Shown here in pieces: positions 7,947 through 18,429 of a stretch of DNA of 64,000 bases; within the stretch, counting starts at the first letter, position 1; each line of letters starts with the position of its first letter. Under the pieces are notes generated by a model. That model was not told where the DNA came from. It searched no databases and worked only from the letters and a program-made list of their open reading frames with translations. The stretch is from positions 620,001 to 684,000 of the forward strand of contig JBFXCS010000002.1 of the NCBI GenBank assembly GCA_050181915.1, in the 5' to 3' direction. This DNA is from JBFXCS01 sp050181915 (GTDB lineage: Bacteria; Actinomycetota; Thermoleophilia; Miltoncostaeales; Miltoncostaeaceae). Both the position numbers and the translations under genes were made by a program.

Positions 7947-9487
7947 AGGTCTCGCGCGCGCTGATCTCGGTCTCCGACAAGACCGGGCTCGAGGAGCTGG
8001 CCCGCGGCCTCGCCGAGCTGGGCGTCACGCTCATCTCGACCGGCGGCACCGCGGAGGCGCTGCGCGGCTACGGGCTCGACGTGGTGCCGGTCGACAGGGT
8101 CACCGGGCATCCGGAGATCATGGGCGGGCGCGTGAAGACGCTGCACCCGCGCATCCACGGCGGCATCCTGGGCAGGGCGGGCCACGAGGGCGACGCCGCC
8201 GACATGGCCGCGAACGGCATCGAGGCCATCGACCTGGTGGTGGTGAGCCTCTACCCCTTCGAGGAGTGGTCCCGCCGGCGCGGGGTGAGCGACGAGGACG
8301 TCATCGAGCAGATCGACATCGGCGGCCCCGCCCTGATCCGCGCCGCGGCGAAGAACCACTCCCGCGTGGGCGTCGTGACGTCGGTCGACCAGTACGCCGA
8401 GGTGCTGGGCGAGCTGCGCGCCGGCGACGGCGAGCTGTCGCCCGCGCTGCTGCGCCGCCTGGCGGGGGCCGCCTTCCAGCGCACCGCCCGCTACGACGCG
8501 ACCATCGCCGAGTGGTTCACGGCCGGCGACGAGGACGTCTTCCCCGACCACTTCATCCTCGGCTTCGACAAGCGGGCCGAGCTGAGCTACGGCGAGAACC
8601 CGCACCAGCGGGCCGCGTACTACACCGAGCGCGGCTCCCGCACCCACCTGCTGTCGCGCGTGGAGCAGCTGCACGGCAAGGCGCTGTCGTTCAACAACCT
8701 CTTCGACCTCGACGCCGGCCGCGGCCTGCTGGCCGAGTTCGAGCTGCCCGCCTGCGTGATCATCAAGCACAACAACCCGTGCGGGGTGTCGGTGGCGAGC
8801 GACGTGGGCACGGCGTACGCCCGCGCCCGCGACTGCGACCCGGTGTCGGCCTACGGCGGCGTGATCGTGGTGAACCGCCCGGTCGACGCGGAGCTGGGCG
8901 AGCTGCTGGCCGGCACCTTCGTGGAGGTGCTGTGCGCGCCCGGCTACGACGAGGCGGCGCTCGGCGCGCTCACCCGCAAGCCGAACACGCGCATCATGCT
9001 CACCGAGGAGCGGCGGCGCACCAACCCGGGCGAGCGCGACCTGCGCCGGGTGCTGGGCGGCCTGCTGGTGCAGGACCGCGACGCCGAGAGCGAGGACCGC
9101 GACACCATGAGGGCGGTCACGGCGCGCCAGCCCACCGAGGCCGAGTGGGGCGACCTGCTGTTCGCCTGGCGGGTGGCGAAGCACGTGAAGAGCAACGCGA
9201 TCGTGCTGGCCCGCGACCTCACCACGGTGGGCATCGGCGCCGGCCAGATGAGCCGGGTCGACTCGGTGCGGCTCTCGATCGAGAAGGCCCAGGCTCCGGT
9301 GACCGGCTCGGTGCTGGCGAGCGACGCCTTCTTCCCCTTCGCCGACGGCCCGGAGGAGGCCGTGAAGGCGGGGGTCACCGCGATCATCCAGCCGGGCGGC
9401 TCGATCCGCGACGACGAGGTCTTCGCCGCCGCCGACGCCGCCGACGTGGCCATGGTCGTCACCGGCCGGAGGCACTTCCGCCACTAG
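7943..9487 (+). CDS. purH: Bifunctional AICAR formyltransferase / IMP cyclohydrolase
   Basis: A 514-residue PurH that performs the last two steps to IMP. The IMP cyclohydrolase half is at the N-terminus (ALISVSDKTGLEELA, STGGTAEAL, GGRVKTLHPRIHGGIL). The AICAR transformylase half follows, with GENPHQRAAYY, KALSFNNLFDLDAG and VIIKHNNPCG (family Lys-His pair). The C-terminus GRRHFRH is typical. The GTG start at 7943 overlaps the purN stop by 4 nt. It ends this purine unit. Confidence 0.97.
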   Translation: MKVSRALISVSDKTGLEELARGLAELGVTLISTGGTAEALRGYGLDVVPVDRVTGHPEIMGGRVKTLHPRIHGGILGRAGHEGDAADMAANGIEAIDLVVVSLYPFEEWSRRRGVSDEDVIEQIDIGGPALIRAAAKNHSRVGVVTSVDQYAEVLGELRAGDGELSPALLRRLAGAAFQRTARYDATIAEWFTAGDEDVFPDHFILGFDKRAELSYGENPHQRAAYYTERGSRTHLLSRVEQLHGKALSFNNLFDLDAGRGLLAEFELPACVIIKHNNPCGVSVASDVGTAYARARDCDPVSAYGGVIVVNRPVDAELGELLAGTFVEVLCAPGYDEAALGALTRKPNTRIMLTEERRRTNPGERDLRRVLGGLLVQDRDAESEDRDTMRAVTARQPTEAEWGDLLFAWRVAKHVKSNAIVLARDLTTVGIGAGQMSRVDSVRLSIEKAQAPVTGSVLASDAFFPFADGPEEAVKAGVTAIIQPGGSIRDDEVFAAADAADVAMVVTGRRHFRH

Positions 9488-9558
9488 GCGCGCGGCGCCC
9501 GGAACGCGACCGCCAGGAGGCCGCCCCGGGCGGGACGGAACGCCTCCCTTACGGTGTA

Positions 9559-9595
9559 GTGCCATTTGGCCGTGACCGCCGCGGCCAATTGGCAC
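9559..9595. repeat. Inverted repeat downstream of purH
   Basis: Arms 9559-9571 (GTGCCATTTGGCC) and 9583-9595 (GGCCAATTGGCAC) match at 12 of 13 positions around an 11-nt spacer. They lie between purH and the protease gene, with no T tract. It may be a terminator hairpin for the purine unit or a protein-binding site for the protease promoter about 70 bases further on. Confidence 0.6.
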
Positions 9596-9666
9596 ACCCC
9601 TCCGAACGGGGTCGAGGCCGACGCGCGCGGAGGCCCGCACGGGCCGCCCGCGCGCCGTGACCTCAC

Positions 9667-9672
9667 TACCCT
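9667..9672 (+). promoter_or_regulatory. -10 element of leaderless protease promoter
   Basis: TACCCT lies 7 nt before the GTG at 9680. The GAGG next to the start is too close to serve as a ribosome site. Confidence 0.5.
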
Positions 9673-9679
9673 GCGAGGA

Positions 9680-10876
9680 GTGCGCCGTACGCTCCTCCTC
9701 GCCCTGCTCCTCGTCGCCGCCGTGGCCGCCGCGCCGGCGGCCGCGGCCCTCCCCGACGACCTCTCCGGCGATCCGCTCGACCGAGGGGTGCTGCTGGCCA
9801 CGCCGAGCGTCTATCGCATCCAGGCGGAGATCCCGGTGGAGGGCGTGCGGCTGGGGGACCGCGTCTGGCGGCTGCCCGCCGGCCACCGCTTCGTCGCCGA
9901 GATGGGCACCGCCGTGGTCGTCGCGCCGGGCGGCTGGGTGGTGACGGCGCGCCACGTGGCGCGCCCCACCGCCAAGCACCTGACGCGGCTCGCGCTGGCC
10001 GCCGTGCGGGAGCGGCTGCCCACGGACGCCGCGGAGCCGCCGGACGACCCGGAGCGGGTGACCGCCGTCGGGGCGCGGCCCGACGCGGCCCGGATCACGC
10101 TCGTGCCCGCCGACGTCGACGCCGACCCGGACACCGCCGAGGCGCCCGACCCGCGCCTGACGGCGGGGCAGCCGATCGTGGCCGCCGACGGCGCCGACCT
10201 CGCCCTGCTGAAGGTGCCCGCGCTGGAGAAGGCGCCCGCGCTCGCCCTCGACGAGGCGCACACCTTTGGCACCCCGGTGGCGAGCATCGGCTTCGGCGGC
10301 GACGCCTTCGACACCGACCCCGCGAACCCGGTGATGCCCGCGGTGCGGCGCGGCGAGATCGGCCGCTCCGCCCGCTTCGACGATCCCGACGGCGCCGCCC
10401 CGGGCAGGGACCGGCAGGTGATGCTGATCACGGTGCCGATCGAGTCGGGCGACTCCGGCGCGCCCGTGGTCGACGCGAGGGGCGCGCTGCGCGGCATCGT
10501 GATCCGCAGCGGCGGCGACGGCGGCACCGCCGAGCTCGCCACCGAGGTGCGGGTGCTGCTGAGGCAGCGCCGGGTGGCCACCGGCGCGAGCCCGTCCGCC
10601 GATCACTTCGCCGCCGGGATGAGGAACCTCTGGGCCATGCGGATGGCGGCGGCGCGCGAGCAGTTCGACGCCGCCCTGCGGATCTTCCCCGGCCATCGCC
10701 TGGCGACGCGCGAGCAGGCCCGGGTGGACGAGCTGGTCACCGCCGAGACCGAGCTGCTGGGGCGCCGGCGCCGCCCGGGCGCGCTGCTGGCGCTGGCCTC
10801 GATCGCGATCGCGGCCGCCGCGGCCTGCGGCGTCGCCCTGCTGCGGCTGGGAGGCCGGCCCCGGGGTGCACGGTAG
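9680..10876 (+). CDS. Secreted, membrane-anchored trypsin-like serine protease
   Basis: A 398-residue protein with an N-terminal signal sequence (RRTLLLALLLVAAVAAAP, then AAA), so the body is outside the membrane. A complete chymotrypsin-type triad is visible: His92 in VTARHVAR, Asp173 in DGADLALLKV and Ser259 in ESGDSGAPVV. A long insert of about 60 residues separates the His and Asp regions. After the fold comes a helical segment (about 295-345), then a basic stretch and a C-terminal membrane span with an Arg-rich tail. Start GTG 9680 is chosen because it begins the signal peptide. The substrate is unknown. Confidence 0.8.
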   Translation: MRRTLLLALLLVAAVAAAPAAAALPDDLSGDPLDRGVLLATPSVYRIQAEIPVEGVRLGDRVWRLPAGHRFVAEMGTAVVVAPGGWVVTARHVARPTAKHLTRLALAAVRERLPTDAAEPPDDPERVTAVGARPDAARITLVPADVDADPDTAEAPDPRLTAGQPIVAADGADLALLKVPALEKAPALALDEAHTFGTPVASIGFGGDAFDTDPANPVMPAVRRGEIGRSARFDDPDGAAPGRDRQVMLITVPIESGDSGAPVVDARGALRGIVIRSGGDGGTAELATEVRVLLRQRRVATGASPSADHFAAGMRNLWAMRMAAAREQFDAALRIFPGHRLATREQARVDELVTAETELLGRRRRPGALLALASIAIAAAAACGVALLRLGGRPRGAR

Positions 10877-10879
10877 AGT
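10874..10879 (+). promoter_or_regulatory. -10 element upstream of ald
   Basis: TAGAGT followed by about 31 bases to the ATG at 10911, with a purine-rich GGGGGGAG ribosome site 2-3 nt before the ATG. This promoter therefore has a short leader, unlike the leaderless ones nearby. Confidence 0.4.
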
Positions 10880-10910
10880 CCCGGGCATCGCGACGGGAGC
10901 GGGGGGAGCG

Positions 10911-11990
10911 ATGAGGGTCGGCGTTCCGGCCGAGGTGAAGACCGACGAGTACCGGGTGGCCCTGACCCCCGCGGGAGCCCACGAGCTGGTCCGGCGGGGC
11001 CACGAGGTGTGGATCGAGCACGACGCCGGCGCCGGGTCGGGGCTGCCGGACGACTCGTACGAGCGCGTCGGCGCGAACGTCGGCGACGCCGAGGCCGCCT
11101 GGGGCTGCGACCTGGTGCTGAAGGTGAAGGAGCCCCAGCCGTCCGAGTTCGGCTTCCTCCACGACGACCAGGTGCTGTTCACCTACCTCCACCTCGCCGC
11201 GAACCCGGGGGTCGCCGACGCGCTGCGCCGCGCCGGCACCACCGGCATCGCCTACGAGACGGTCGAGGACCGGGAGGGCCGGCTGCCGCTGCTGGCCCCG
11301 ATGAGCGAGATCGCCGGGCGCCTCTCCGTGCAGGCCGGCGCCCGCTACCTGGAACGTCCCCTGGGCGGCCGGGGCGTGCTGCTGGGCGGCGTCGCCGGGG
11401 TCGAGCCGGGGTCGGTGGTGGTGCTCGGCGCCGGCATCGTGGGCACCAACGCGGCGATCGTGGCGGCGGGGATGCAGGCGCACGTCACGATCCTCGACTC
11501 GAGCCTCACCCGGCTGCGCGAGCTGGAGCTGGTGCTGGGCGGGCGGGTGACGCTGCTGCACTCCACCCGGCTCGCCATCCAGGAGATGCTGCCCACCGCG
11601 GACCTGGTGATCGGGGCGGTGCTGCAGCCGGGGCTGCGCGCCCCGACCCTGGTCGACCGCGTCGACCTGCGCCTGATGCGGGCCGGCTCGGTGATCGTCG
11701 ACGTGGCCGTCGACCAGGGCGGCTGCATCGAGACCTCGCGGCCCACCACCCACTCCGATCCCGTCTTCACGGTCGACGACGTCATCCACTACTGCGTCTC
11801 GAACATGCCCGGAGCGGTGCCGGTGACCGCCACCCGCGCCCTGAGCAACGCCACCCTGCCCTACATCCTGTGGCTGGCGGAGGAGGGCCTGGCGGGCGCC
11901 CTGCGCAACCACGAGGATCTGCGCCCCGGCGTCAACGTGCGCGACGGGAAGGTGGTGAACGCGGCGGTGGCGCAGGCCCTCGGCGCCTGA
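10911..11990 (+). CDS. ald: Alanine dehydrogenase
   Basis: A 359-residue NAD-dependent alanine dehydrogenase, which interconverts L-alanine with pyruvate and ammonia. Family features are MRVGVPAEVKTDEYRVALTP at the N-terminus with the substrate-binding Arg, VLKVKEPQ with the conserved Lys, the catalytic His in YLHLAANP, the NAD loop VVVLGAGIVGTNAA (about residues 166-179), and the C-terminal CVSNMPGAVPVTAT. Length is close to the family norm of 370. It stands alone in its transcription unit as far as spacing shows and could feed or drain ammonia alongside the nitrite reductase genes in this window. Confidence 0.96.
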   Translation: MRVGVPAEVKTDEYRVALTPAGAHELVRRGHEVWIEHDAGAGSGLPDDSYERVGANVGDAEAAWGCDLVLKVKEPQPSEFGFLHDDQVLFTYLHLAANPGVADALRRAGTTGIAYETVEDREGRLPLLAPMSEIAGRLSVQAGARYLERPLGGRGVLLGGVAGVEPGSVVVLGAGIVGTNAAIVAAGMQAHVTILDSSLTRLRELELVLGGRVTLLHSTRLAIQEMLPTADLVIGAVLQPGLRAPTLVDRVDLRLMRAGSVIVDVAVDQGGCIETSRPTTHSDPVFTVDDVIHYCVSNMPGAVPVTATRALSNATLPYILWLAEEGLAGALRNHEDLRPGVNVRDGKVVNAAVAQALGA

Positions 11991-12037
11991 CCGGGGAGGT
12001 GGACCCGACCCTCCCGCAGAGCGGCGCGACCGCGCGC

Positions 12038-14410
12038 ATGCCGGGCCGCGCGGAGGGCCTGAGCCAGGCCGAGGCGGCGCGCCGGCTGGCCGCCCGCGGC
12101 GAGATCGAGGGGCCGGCCACCAGCCGCTCGTGGGCGAGCATCCTGCGCGCCAACCTGCTCACGGTCTTCAACGTCGTGCTGGTGGTGTTCGGCGTCATCA
12201 CGCTGATCTTCGGCGACTGGCGCGACGCCCTCTTCCTGGTGATCCTGATCTGCAACGCGGGGATCGGGATCCTCCAGGAGTGGCGGGCGAAGGAGAGCCT
12301 CGACCGGCTGGCCGCCCTGGTCGCGCCGAAGGCCACCGTGGTGCGCGACGGCCGGCCGATGCAGGTGTCGATCCCCGAGGTGGTGGTGGGCGACCTGGTG
12401 GTCGTGAACGCGGGCGACCAGGTGGTGGCCGACGGGCGGCTGGTGCGCGCCGAGGCCCTGGGCGTGGACGAGTCGATCCTCACCGGGGAGGCCGACCCGG
12501 TGGTGCGCGCCGTGGGGGACCCGGTGCGGGCGGGCTCGTACGCCGCCGAGGGCTCCGGCGCCTTCGTGGCGGAGGCCGTGGGCGAGGACACCTACGCCGA
12601 GCGGCTGGTGGGCGAGGCGCGCGAGTTCCGCCACCCGCGCTCGCCGCTGGAGCAGGCCCTCGACCGCCTCATCCTGCTGCTGACGGTGGTGATGGTGCCG
12701 CTGGGCGTGCTCCTGTGCTGGTCGCTGATCGAGCAGGACGCGGGGACCCGCGAGGCGGTCTCGACCGCCGTCGCCGGCGTGATCACGATCGTGCCCGAGG
12801 GGCTGGTGCTGCTGGTGGGGCTCACCTACGCCGTGGCGACGCTGCGCATGACCCGGCGCGGGGCCCTGAGCCAGCAGCTCAACGCCGTCGAGTCGCTCGC
12901 CTCGGTGGACGTGGTGTGCCTCGACAAGACCGGCACCCTCACCGAGGACCGGCTGCGCGTGGTGGGCCTCGCCCCCGCCGACGGCCTCGACGAGGAGTCC
13001 CTGGCGGCGGTGCTGCGCCGCTACGGCGCCAGCTCGCCCAGCCGCAACGGCACCCTCGACGCGATCGCCGCCGAGTACCCGGGGGAGCCCGAGCCGGTGC
13101 GCGACACGGTGGCCTTCGCCTCGCGGCGCCGCTGGAGCGGCGTGCGGATGGCCGGCGAGACCTTCGTGCTGGGCGCGCCCGAGCACTTCGACCTGGAGCC
13201 CCAGCTCGCCGAGCGGGTCGCGGCCGAGACCGCGGCGGGGCGGCGCGTGCTGGCCGTGGCGACCGGCACCGCCGCCCTGGAGCTGCCCCACCCCGACGCC
13301 CCGCCGCCCGCCGGGCTGCAGGTGATGGGGCTGGTCGTGCTGGCCGAGGAGCTGCGCGCCGACGCGCGCGAGACGGTCGCCTACCTGCTCGCCGAGGGCA
13401 TCGACATCCGGGTGATCTCGGGCGACGCCCCGGCGACCGTGGCGGCGATCGCCGCCGACGCGGGGATCCCGGTGACGGGCGATCCGGTCGACGGACGCGA
13501 GCTGCTGGTGGACGGGACCGACCTGCGGCGGCTGGCCGTCGATACCACCGTGGTGGGGCGCATCTCGCCGGAGGGCAAGAAGCGCTACGTCGAGGCGCTC
13601 GAGGCCGAGGGCCGCTACGTCGCGATGGTCGGCGACGGCGTCAACGACGTCCCGGCGCTGAAGGCGGCGCGCCTGGCCATCGCGCAGGGCAGCGGGTCCC
13701 AGATGGCCCGCGGCATCGCCGACCTGGTGCTGGTGAAGGGCGGCTTCGCCTCGATCCCGCCGATGATCCGCGAGGGCCGCAAGGTGCTGCGCAACCTCCA
13801 GCGCGTGGCGAAGCTCTTCGTCGCCAAGTCGGTGCTGGCGGCCTTCCTGGTGCTCACCGTGGGGATCTCGTCCGACAGCTACCCGTTCCTGCCGCGCCAT
13901 CTGACGCTGGCGTCGATCGTGACCGTCGGCGTCCCCGGCTTCTTCCTCGCCCTGGCGCCCAGCGCCGGGCCGTGGGAGCCACGCCGCTTCATACGGGAGC
14001 TGGCCGGCTTCGCCGTGCCCGCGGGCACCGCCACCGGCCTCGGCATCGTCGCCGGATACCTGATGTCCATCAACCTCATCGACATGAGCGAGACCCGCGC
14101 CCAGACCGTGGCCACCACGATCCTCGTGGTGATGGGCCTCTACCTGATCGCGGTGCTCGAGATCTCCAGCCGCATGCGCGGCTACACCGTCGGCGCCCTC
14201 TGCGTGGGGCTGCTGGCGGTCTACCTGACGGTGCTGTCGCTGCCCGCCTGGCGCGGCTTCTTCCAGATCGCCGCACCCGACCCGGCGATCATCCTGGTGT
14301 CGCTGATCGGGACGGGTCTGGCGATCGCGGGTCTGGCCCTGACCGACCCGAAGTTCCTGCCCCTCCACGCTCCGAGCGAGAGCCCGCCACAGCCCGGGCC
14401 ACCGCGATGA
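12038..14410 (+). CDS. ctpE: P-type cation ATPase, CtpE-like
   Basis: A 790-residue P-type ATPase. Domain order: N-terminal GLSQAEAARRLAARG, two transmembrane spans, actuator domain with the dephosphorylation motif LTGEADP, two spans ending in PEGLVLLVGL, phosphorylation site Asp296 in DKTGTLTED, then the hinge VAMVGDGVNDVPALK and a C-terminal block of about six spans. PEGL in the fourth span and the overall order resemble mycobacterial CtpE, a calcium importer; the ion is inferred from that likeness. An earlier GTG at 11999 would add 13 residues but has its GGGGAG directly abutting it. The 3' end overlaps the opposing VKOR gene by 122 bases. Confidence 0.85.
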   Translation: MPGRAEGLSQAEAARRLAARGEIEGPATSRSWASILRANLLTVFNVVLVVFGVITLIFGDWRDALFLVILICNAGIGILQEWRAKESLDRLAALVAPKATVVRDGRPMQVSIPEVVVGDLVVVNAGDQVVADGRLVRAEALGVDESILTGEADPVVRAVGDPVRAGSYAAEGSGAFVAEAVGEDTYAERLVGEAREFRHPRSPLEQALDRLILLLTVVMVPLGVLLCWSLIEQDAGTREAVSTAVAGVITIVPEGLVLLVGLTYAVATLRMTRRGALSQQLNAVESLASVDVVCLDKTGTLTEDRLRVVGLAPADGLDEESLAAVLRRYGASSPSRNGTLDAIAAEYPGEPEPVRDTVAFASRRRWSGVRMAGETFVLGAPEHFDLEPQLAERVAAETAAGRRVLAVATGTAALELPHPDAPPPAGLQVMGLVVLAEELRADARETVAYLLAEGIDIRVISGDAPATVAAIAADAGIPVTGDPVDGRELLVDGTDLRRLAVDTTVVGRISPEGKKRYVEALEAEGRYVAMVGDGVNDVPALKAARLAIAQGSGSQMARGIADLVLVKGGFASIPPMIREGRKVLRNLQRVAKLFVAKSVLAAFLVLTVGISSDSYPFLPRHLTLASIVTVGVPGFFLALAPSAGPWEPRRFIRELAGFAVPAGTATGLGIVAGYLMSINLIDMSETRAQTVATTILVVMGLYLIAVLEISSRMRGYTVGALCVGLLAVYLTVLSLPAWRGFFQIAAPDPAIILVSLIGTGLAIAGLALTDPKFLPLHAPSESPPQPGPPR

Positions 14411-14786
14411 CCAGGGAGATGGTGACCAGGATCGCGCTGGTCACGCACCACGCGCAGACCGCCTCGATGATGAACAGCTCGGCGTAGGTGAGCCAGGCCG
14501 AGAAGCCGAAGCTCACCACCGCGGTGAACAGGCCCACGGCGCGGCCCAGCGGGCCCGGCATGAACGCCGCCGTCAGCAGCGCGAAGTAGGCCAGCAGGCC
14601 CAGCACCGCCACCGGGATGCCGGCGAGCTCGGAGTACTCGCTCTTCTGCACCGTGGTGCAGCCGCCGCCCACCACGCAGACGGGGCTGTCGCCGCGGGCC
14701 CGCTCGTAGACGAGGTAGCCGGCCACGCCGAGGCCCAGCACGGCGACGACGCCCTGGGCCACGCGCAGGCGCGTCTCGGCGATCAC
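14289..14786 (-). CDS. Vitamin K epoxide reductase family protein
   Basis: A 165-residue membrane protein with four or five transmembrane spans. It carries both VKOR cysteine pairs: Cys37/Cys43 in the loop CVVGGGC and the quinone-side pair Cys111/Cys114 (CAWC). Bacterial VKOR reoxidises DsbA and passes electrons to quinone. A DsbA-like gene ends 82 bases upstream on the same strand. The C-terminal 35 residues are low-complexity (Ser, Gly, Pro, Arg) and lie over the 3' end of the P-type ATPase gene. The start is the GTG at 14786. Confidence 0.9.
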   Translation of the reverse strand: MIAETRLRVAQGVVAVLGLGVAGYLVYERARGDSPVCVVGGGCTTVQKSEYSELAGIPVAVLGLLAYFALLTAAFMPGPLGRAVGLFTAVVSFGFSAWLTYAELFIIEAVCAWCVTSAILVTISLVIAVARAVAGSRSERGGAGTSGRSGPDPRSPDPSRSATPG

Positions 14787-14868
14787 GGGGCGCCCCGCGG
14801 CGTCCGCGGGCGGCCGGGCGGGCGGTCTCCCGTCCGGCCGCCGGCGGCGATCATGAGCCCCTCCGCCC

Positions 14869-15552
14869 TCAGGAGCCGCCGACCTTGGCCATCGCCTGCT
14901 CGAAGCGCGACAGGTTCTCGACGCCGGCGAAGCTGTCCTCGCCGCCGGGGCCCTTGACCACGAACGTCGGGGTCTGGGTGACGCCCTTCTCCGTCGCGAG
15001 CTGCTTCGTCTTCAGGAAGGCCGCCTCGACGCCCTTGCCCTCGTACGCGGCGGTGAAGGCCACGGCGTCGAGGCCCAGGTCGGCCGCGGCCTCCTCCATC
15101 AGCTTCTGGGTGAGCCACTCGGGCTGGCTCTCGGGCGCCTGGTTCTTGTAGAGCAGGGTCACGAACGACCACATCGCGTTCTGATCGGCGGCGGCGAAGG
15201 CGCCGAGGGCCCCGCGCTCCGAGCTGGCGTTGATGAAGGCGATCGGGTGGAACGACAGCTTCGCCTTCCCCGTCTTCACGTAGGTCTCGATGACCTCCGG
15301 GGTGACGGAATCGGACGCGGCCTTGCACGCCGGGCAGGACGTGTCGCCGAACTCCATGATCTCGACGGGGGCGTCCGGCTCGCCGAGGGTGTTGCCGTTC
15401 TGCGGGATGCCCTTCAGCTCCGTCTTCACCGCATCGGCGCCCGAGAGCGCGGTGACCTCGTCGTCACCCCCCGCCACGCTGATCGCCACGATGACGCCCA
15501 CGACGACCAGGGCGGCGACGATGGCCCCGATGATGTAGCGCTTGCTGCTCAC
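14869..15552 (-). CDS. DsbA-like membrane-anchored thiol oxidoreductase
   Basis: A 227-residue protein with an N-terminal membrane anchor (IIGAIVAALVVVGVIVAI, about 7-25) and a DsbA-type thioredoxin fold facing outward. The active site is Cys73-Pro-Ala-Cys76, and the cis-Pro loop is VTQTPTFVV. It would introduce disulfides into exported proteins and be reoxidised by the VKOR protein encoded just downstream. The start GTG at 15552 is supported by AGGAGAGG about 6 nt upstream on the minus strand. The two secreted paralogues at 61409 and 62176 each have two conserved cysteines and are possible clients. Confidence 0.92.
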   Translation of the reverse strand: MSSKRYIIGAIVAALVVVGVIVAISVAGGDDEVTALSGADAVKTELKGIPQNGNTLGEPDAPVEIMEFGDTSCPACKAASDSVTPEVIETYVKTGKAKLSFHPIAFINASSERGALGAFAAADQNAMWSFVTLLYKNQAPESQPEWLTQKLMEEAAADLGLDAVAFTAAYEGKGVEAAFLKTKQLATEKGVTQTPTFVVKGPGGEDSFAGVENLSRFEQAMAKVGGS

Positions 15553-15678
15553 AGACGACCTCTCCTGTTCATCCCGCCCCGCGCACCCGGGGACCCAGGC
15601 GACGATAGCGTGGCCCGGGATCGCATGGCTAAGGGCTTCTTAAGGTGCGCGGGATGATGACGCGTCCGCCGCCGCCTC

Positions 15679-15684
15679 TACAGT
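15679..15684 (+). promoter_or_regulatory. -10 element of leaderless nurA-herA-sbcDC promoter
   Basis: TACAGT lies 7 nt before the GTG at 15692, with no ribosome-binding site. This is the only promoter candidate seen for the four-gene cluster. Confidence 0.55.
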
Positions 15685-15691
15685 GACGCGG

Positions 15692-16689
15692 GTGAGCGCC
15701 GATCCCACCACGCCCCTCGCGATCCAGGTCTCCGACCCCTCCTACGGGCCGGGCCTCGACCCCACCGAGGCGGACACCGCGTCGGTCGACGCCACGGTCG
15801 AGGGGGTCCCGTTCGCGCCGATCACGCCGCAGGCGGTTCCCGAGGGCGAGCTGGCCTTCATCGACGGCGCCCAGCAGGTGGAGGCGTGGCTCACCCTCAC
15901 CGTCGGCGGCGACCCCGCGGCGCGCCCCGGGGCGGCCTTCGCCGTGGCCGCCGGCGCCGTCCTGACCGGGCCGCGGCGGCAGGCCGAGATCGCCCGGTTG
16001 CTGGTGCGGCGCTACGTGCTCACGGTGGGGCGCGAGCGCATCGTCATGCCGGCGACGGGCGGGTTCACCTGGGAGTCGCGGGCCGACGCCGCCAACGAGG
16101 CCACCGGCATCGCGCGCTTCGTGGGGCTGTACCGCCAGCAGCTCGAGCTGTCCCTCGCCGAGCAGCTCGCCGACGGCGGCCGGCTGGTGGTGCTCGACGG
16201 GCCGCTGTCGCACCTGCGCGACGGCGCCGGCCCGGTGATGGGGGCCGTCAAGAGCCACCACCGCATGTACCTGCCCCCGGCCGAGAGCCGCGCCGTCGTG
16301 GGGCTCGAGGTGGGCCAGCGCACGCCGCTGTTCGCCATCGGCGACGACCGCCTGTCGTGGTACCAGCGCCTGCCGGGCGTCGGCAGCGACGGCTGGGCGG
16401 GCATCCTGCGCGGCGAGCTGCCCGCCTCCGTGGGCGTCGCCGCGGCCCGCGCGCTGGCCGACCGCGCCGCGGCCGAGCTGCCCCGGTACGCCGGGCGCCC
16501 CCATCGCGATCCGCGCGCACCGCAGAACATGACGCCCATCGCCGGCCTCGAGAACCGGCTGCGCCACCGCATGGGCGACCGCCGCCTGGCGCTGCGCGCC
16601 GTGCGCCGCGCGGTCGCGATGGCGACGATCGACGCCCCCTCCCCCGTCCGTGTCGACGTGGCCGCGCCCCTCGAGCCCGTCCCCGCGTG

Positions 16690-16690
<1 letters not shown>
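15692..16690 (+). CDS. nurA: NurA-domain nuclease
   Basis: A 332-residue protein with the motif layout of the NurA 5'-3' nuclease domain. The first acidic motif is LAFIDGAQQ (Asp58) and the second is VVLDGPLSHL (Asp169). GAVKSHHRMYL and DRLSWYQRLP follow, and a final RGELP strand closes the fold. In archaea NurA pairs with the HerA translocase to resect DNA ends together with Mre11-Rad50, and here the next three genes encode exactly those partners. The start is GTG 15692, matching the leaderless promoter. The stop overlaps the herA start. Assignment rests on motif order and context. Confidence 0.8.

Positions 16691-18425
<1,735 letters not shown>

Positions 18426-18429
<4 letters not shown>

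Noticed and set aside
9590..9607. TTGGCAC as a sigma-54 -24 element before the protease gene
   Set aside because: The matching -12 TTGC element is missing at the required spacing, and the TTGGCAC is part of the inverted repeat.
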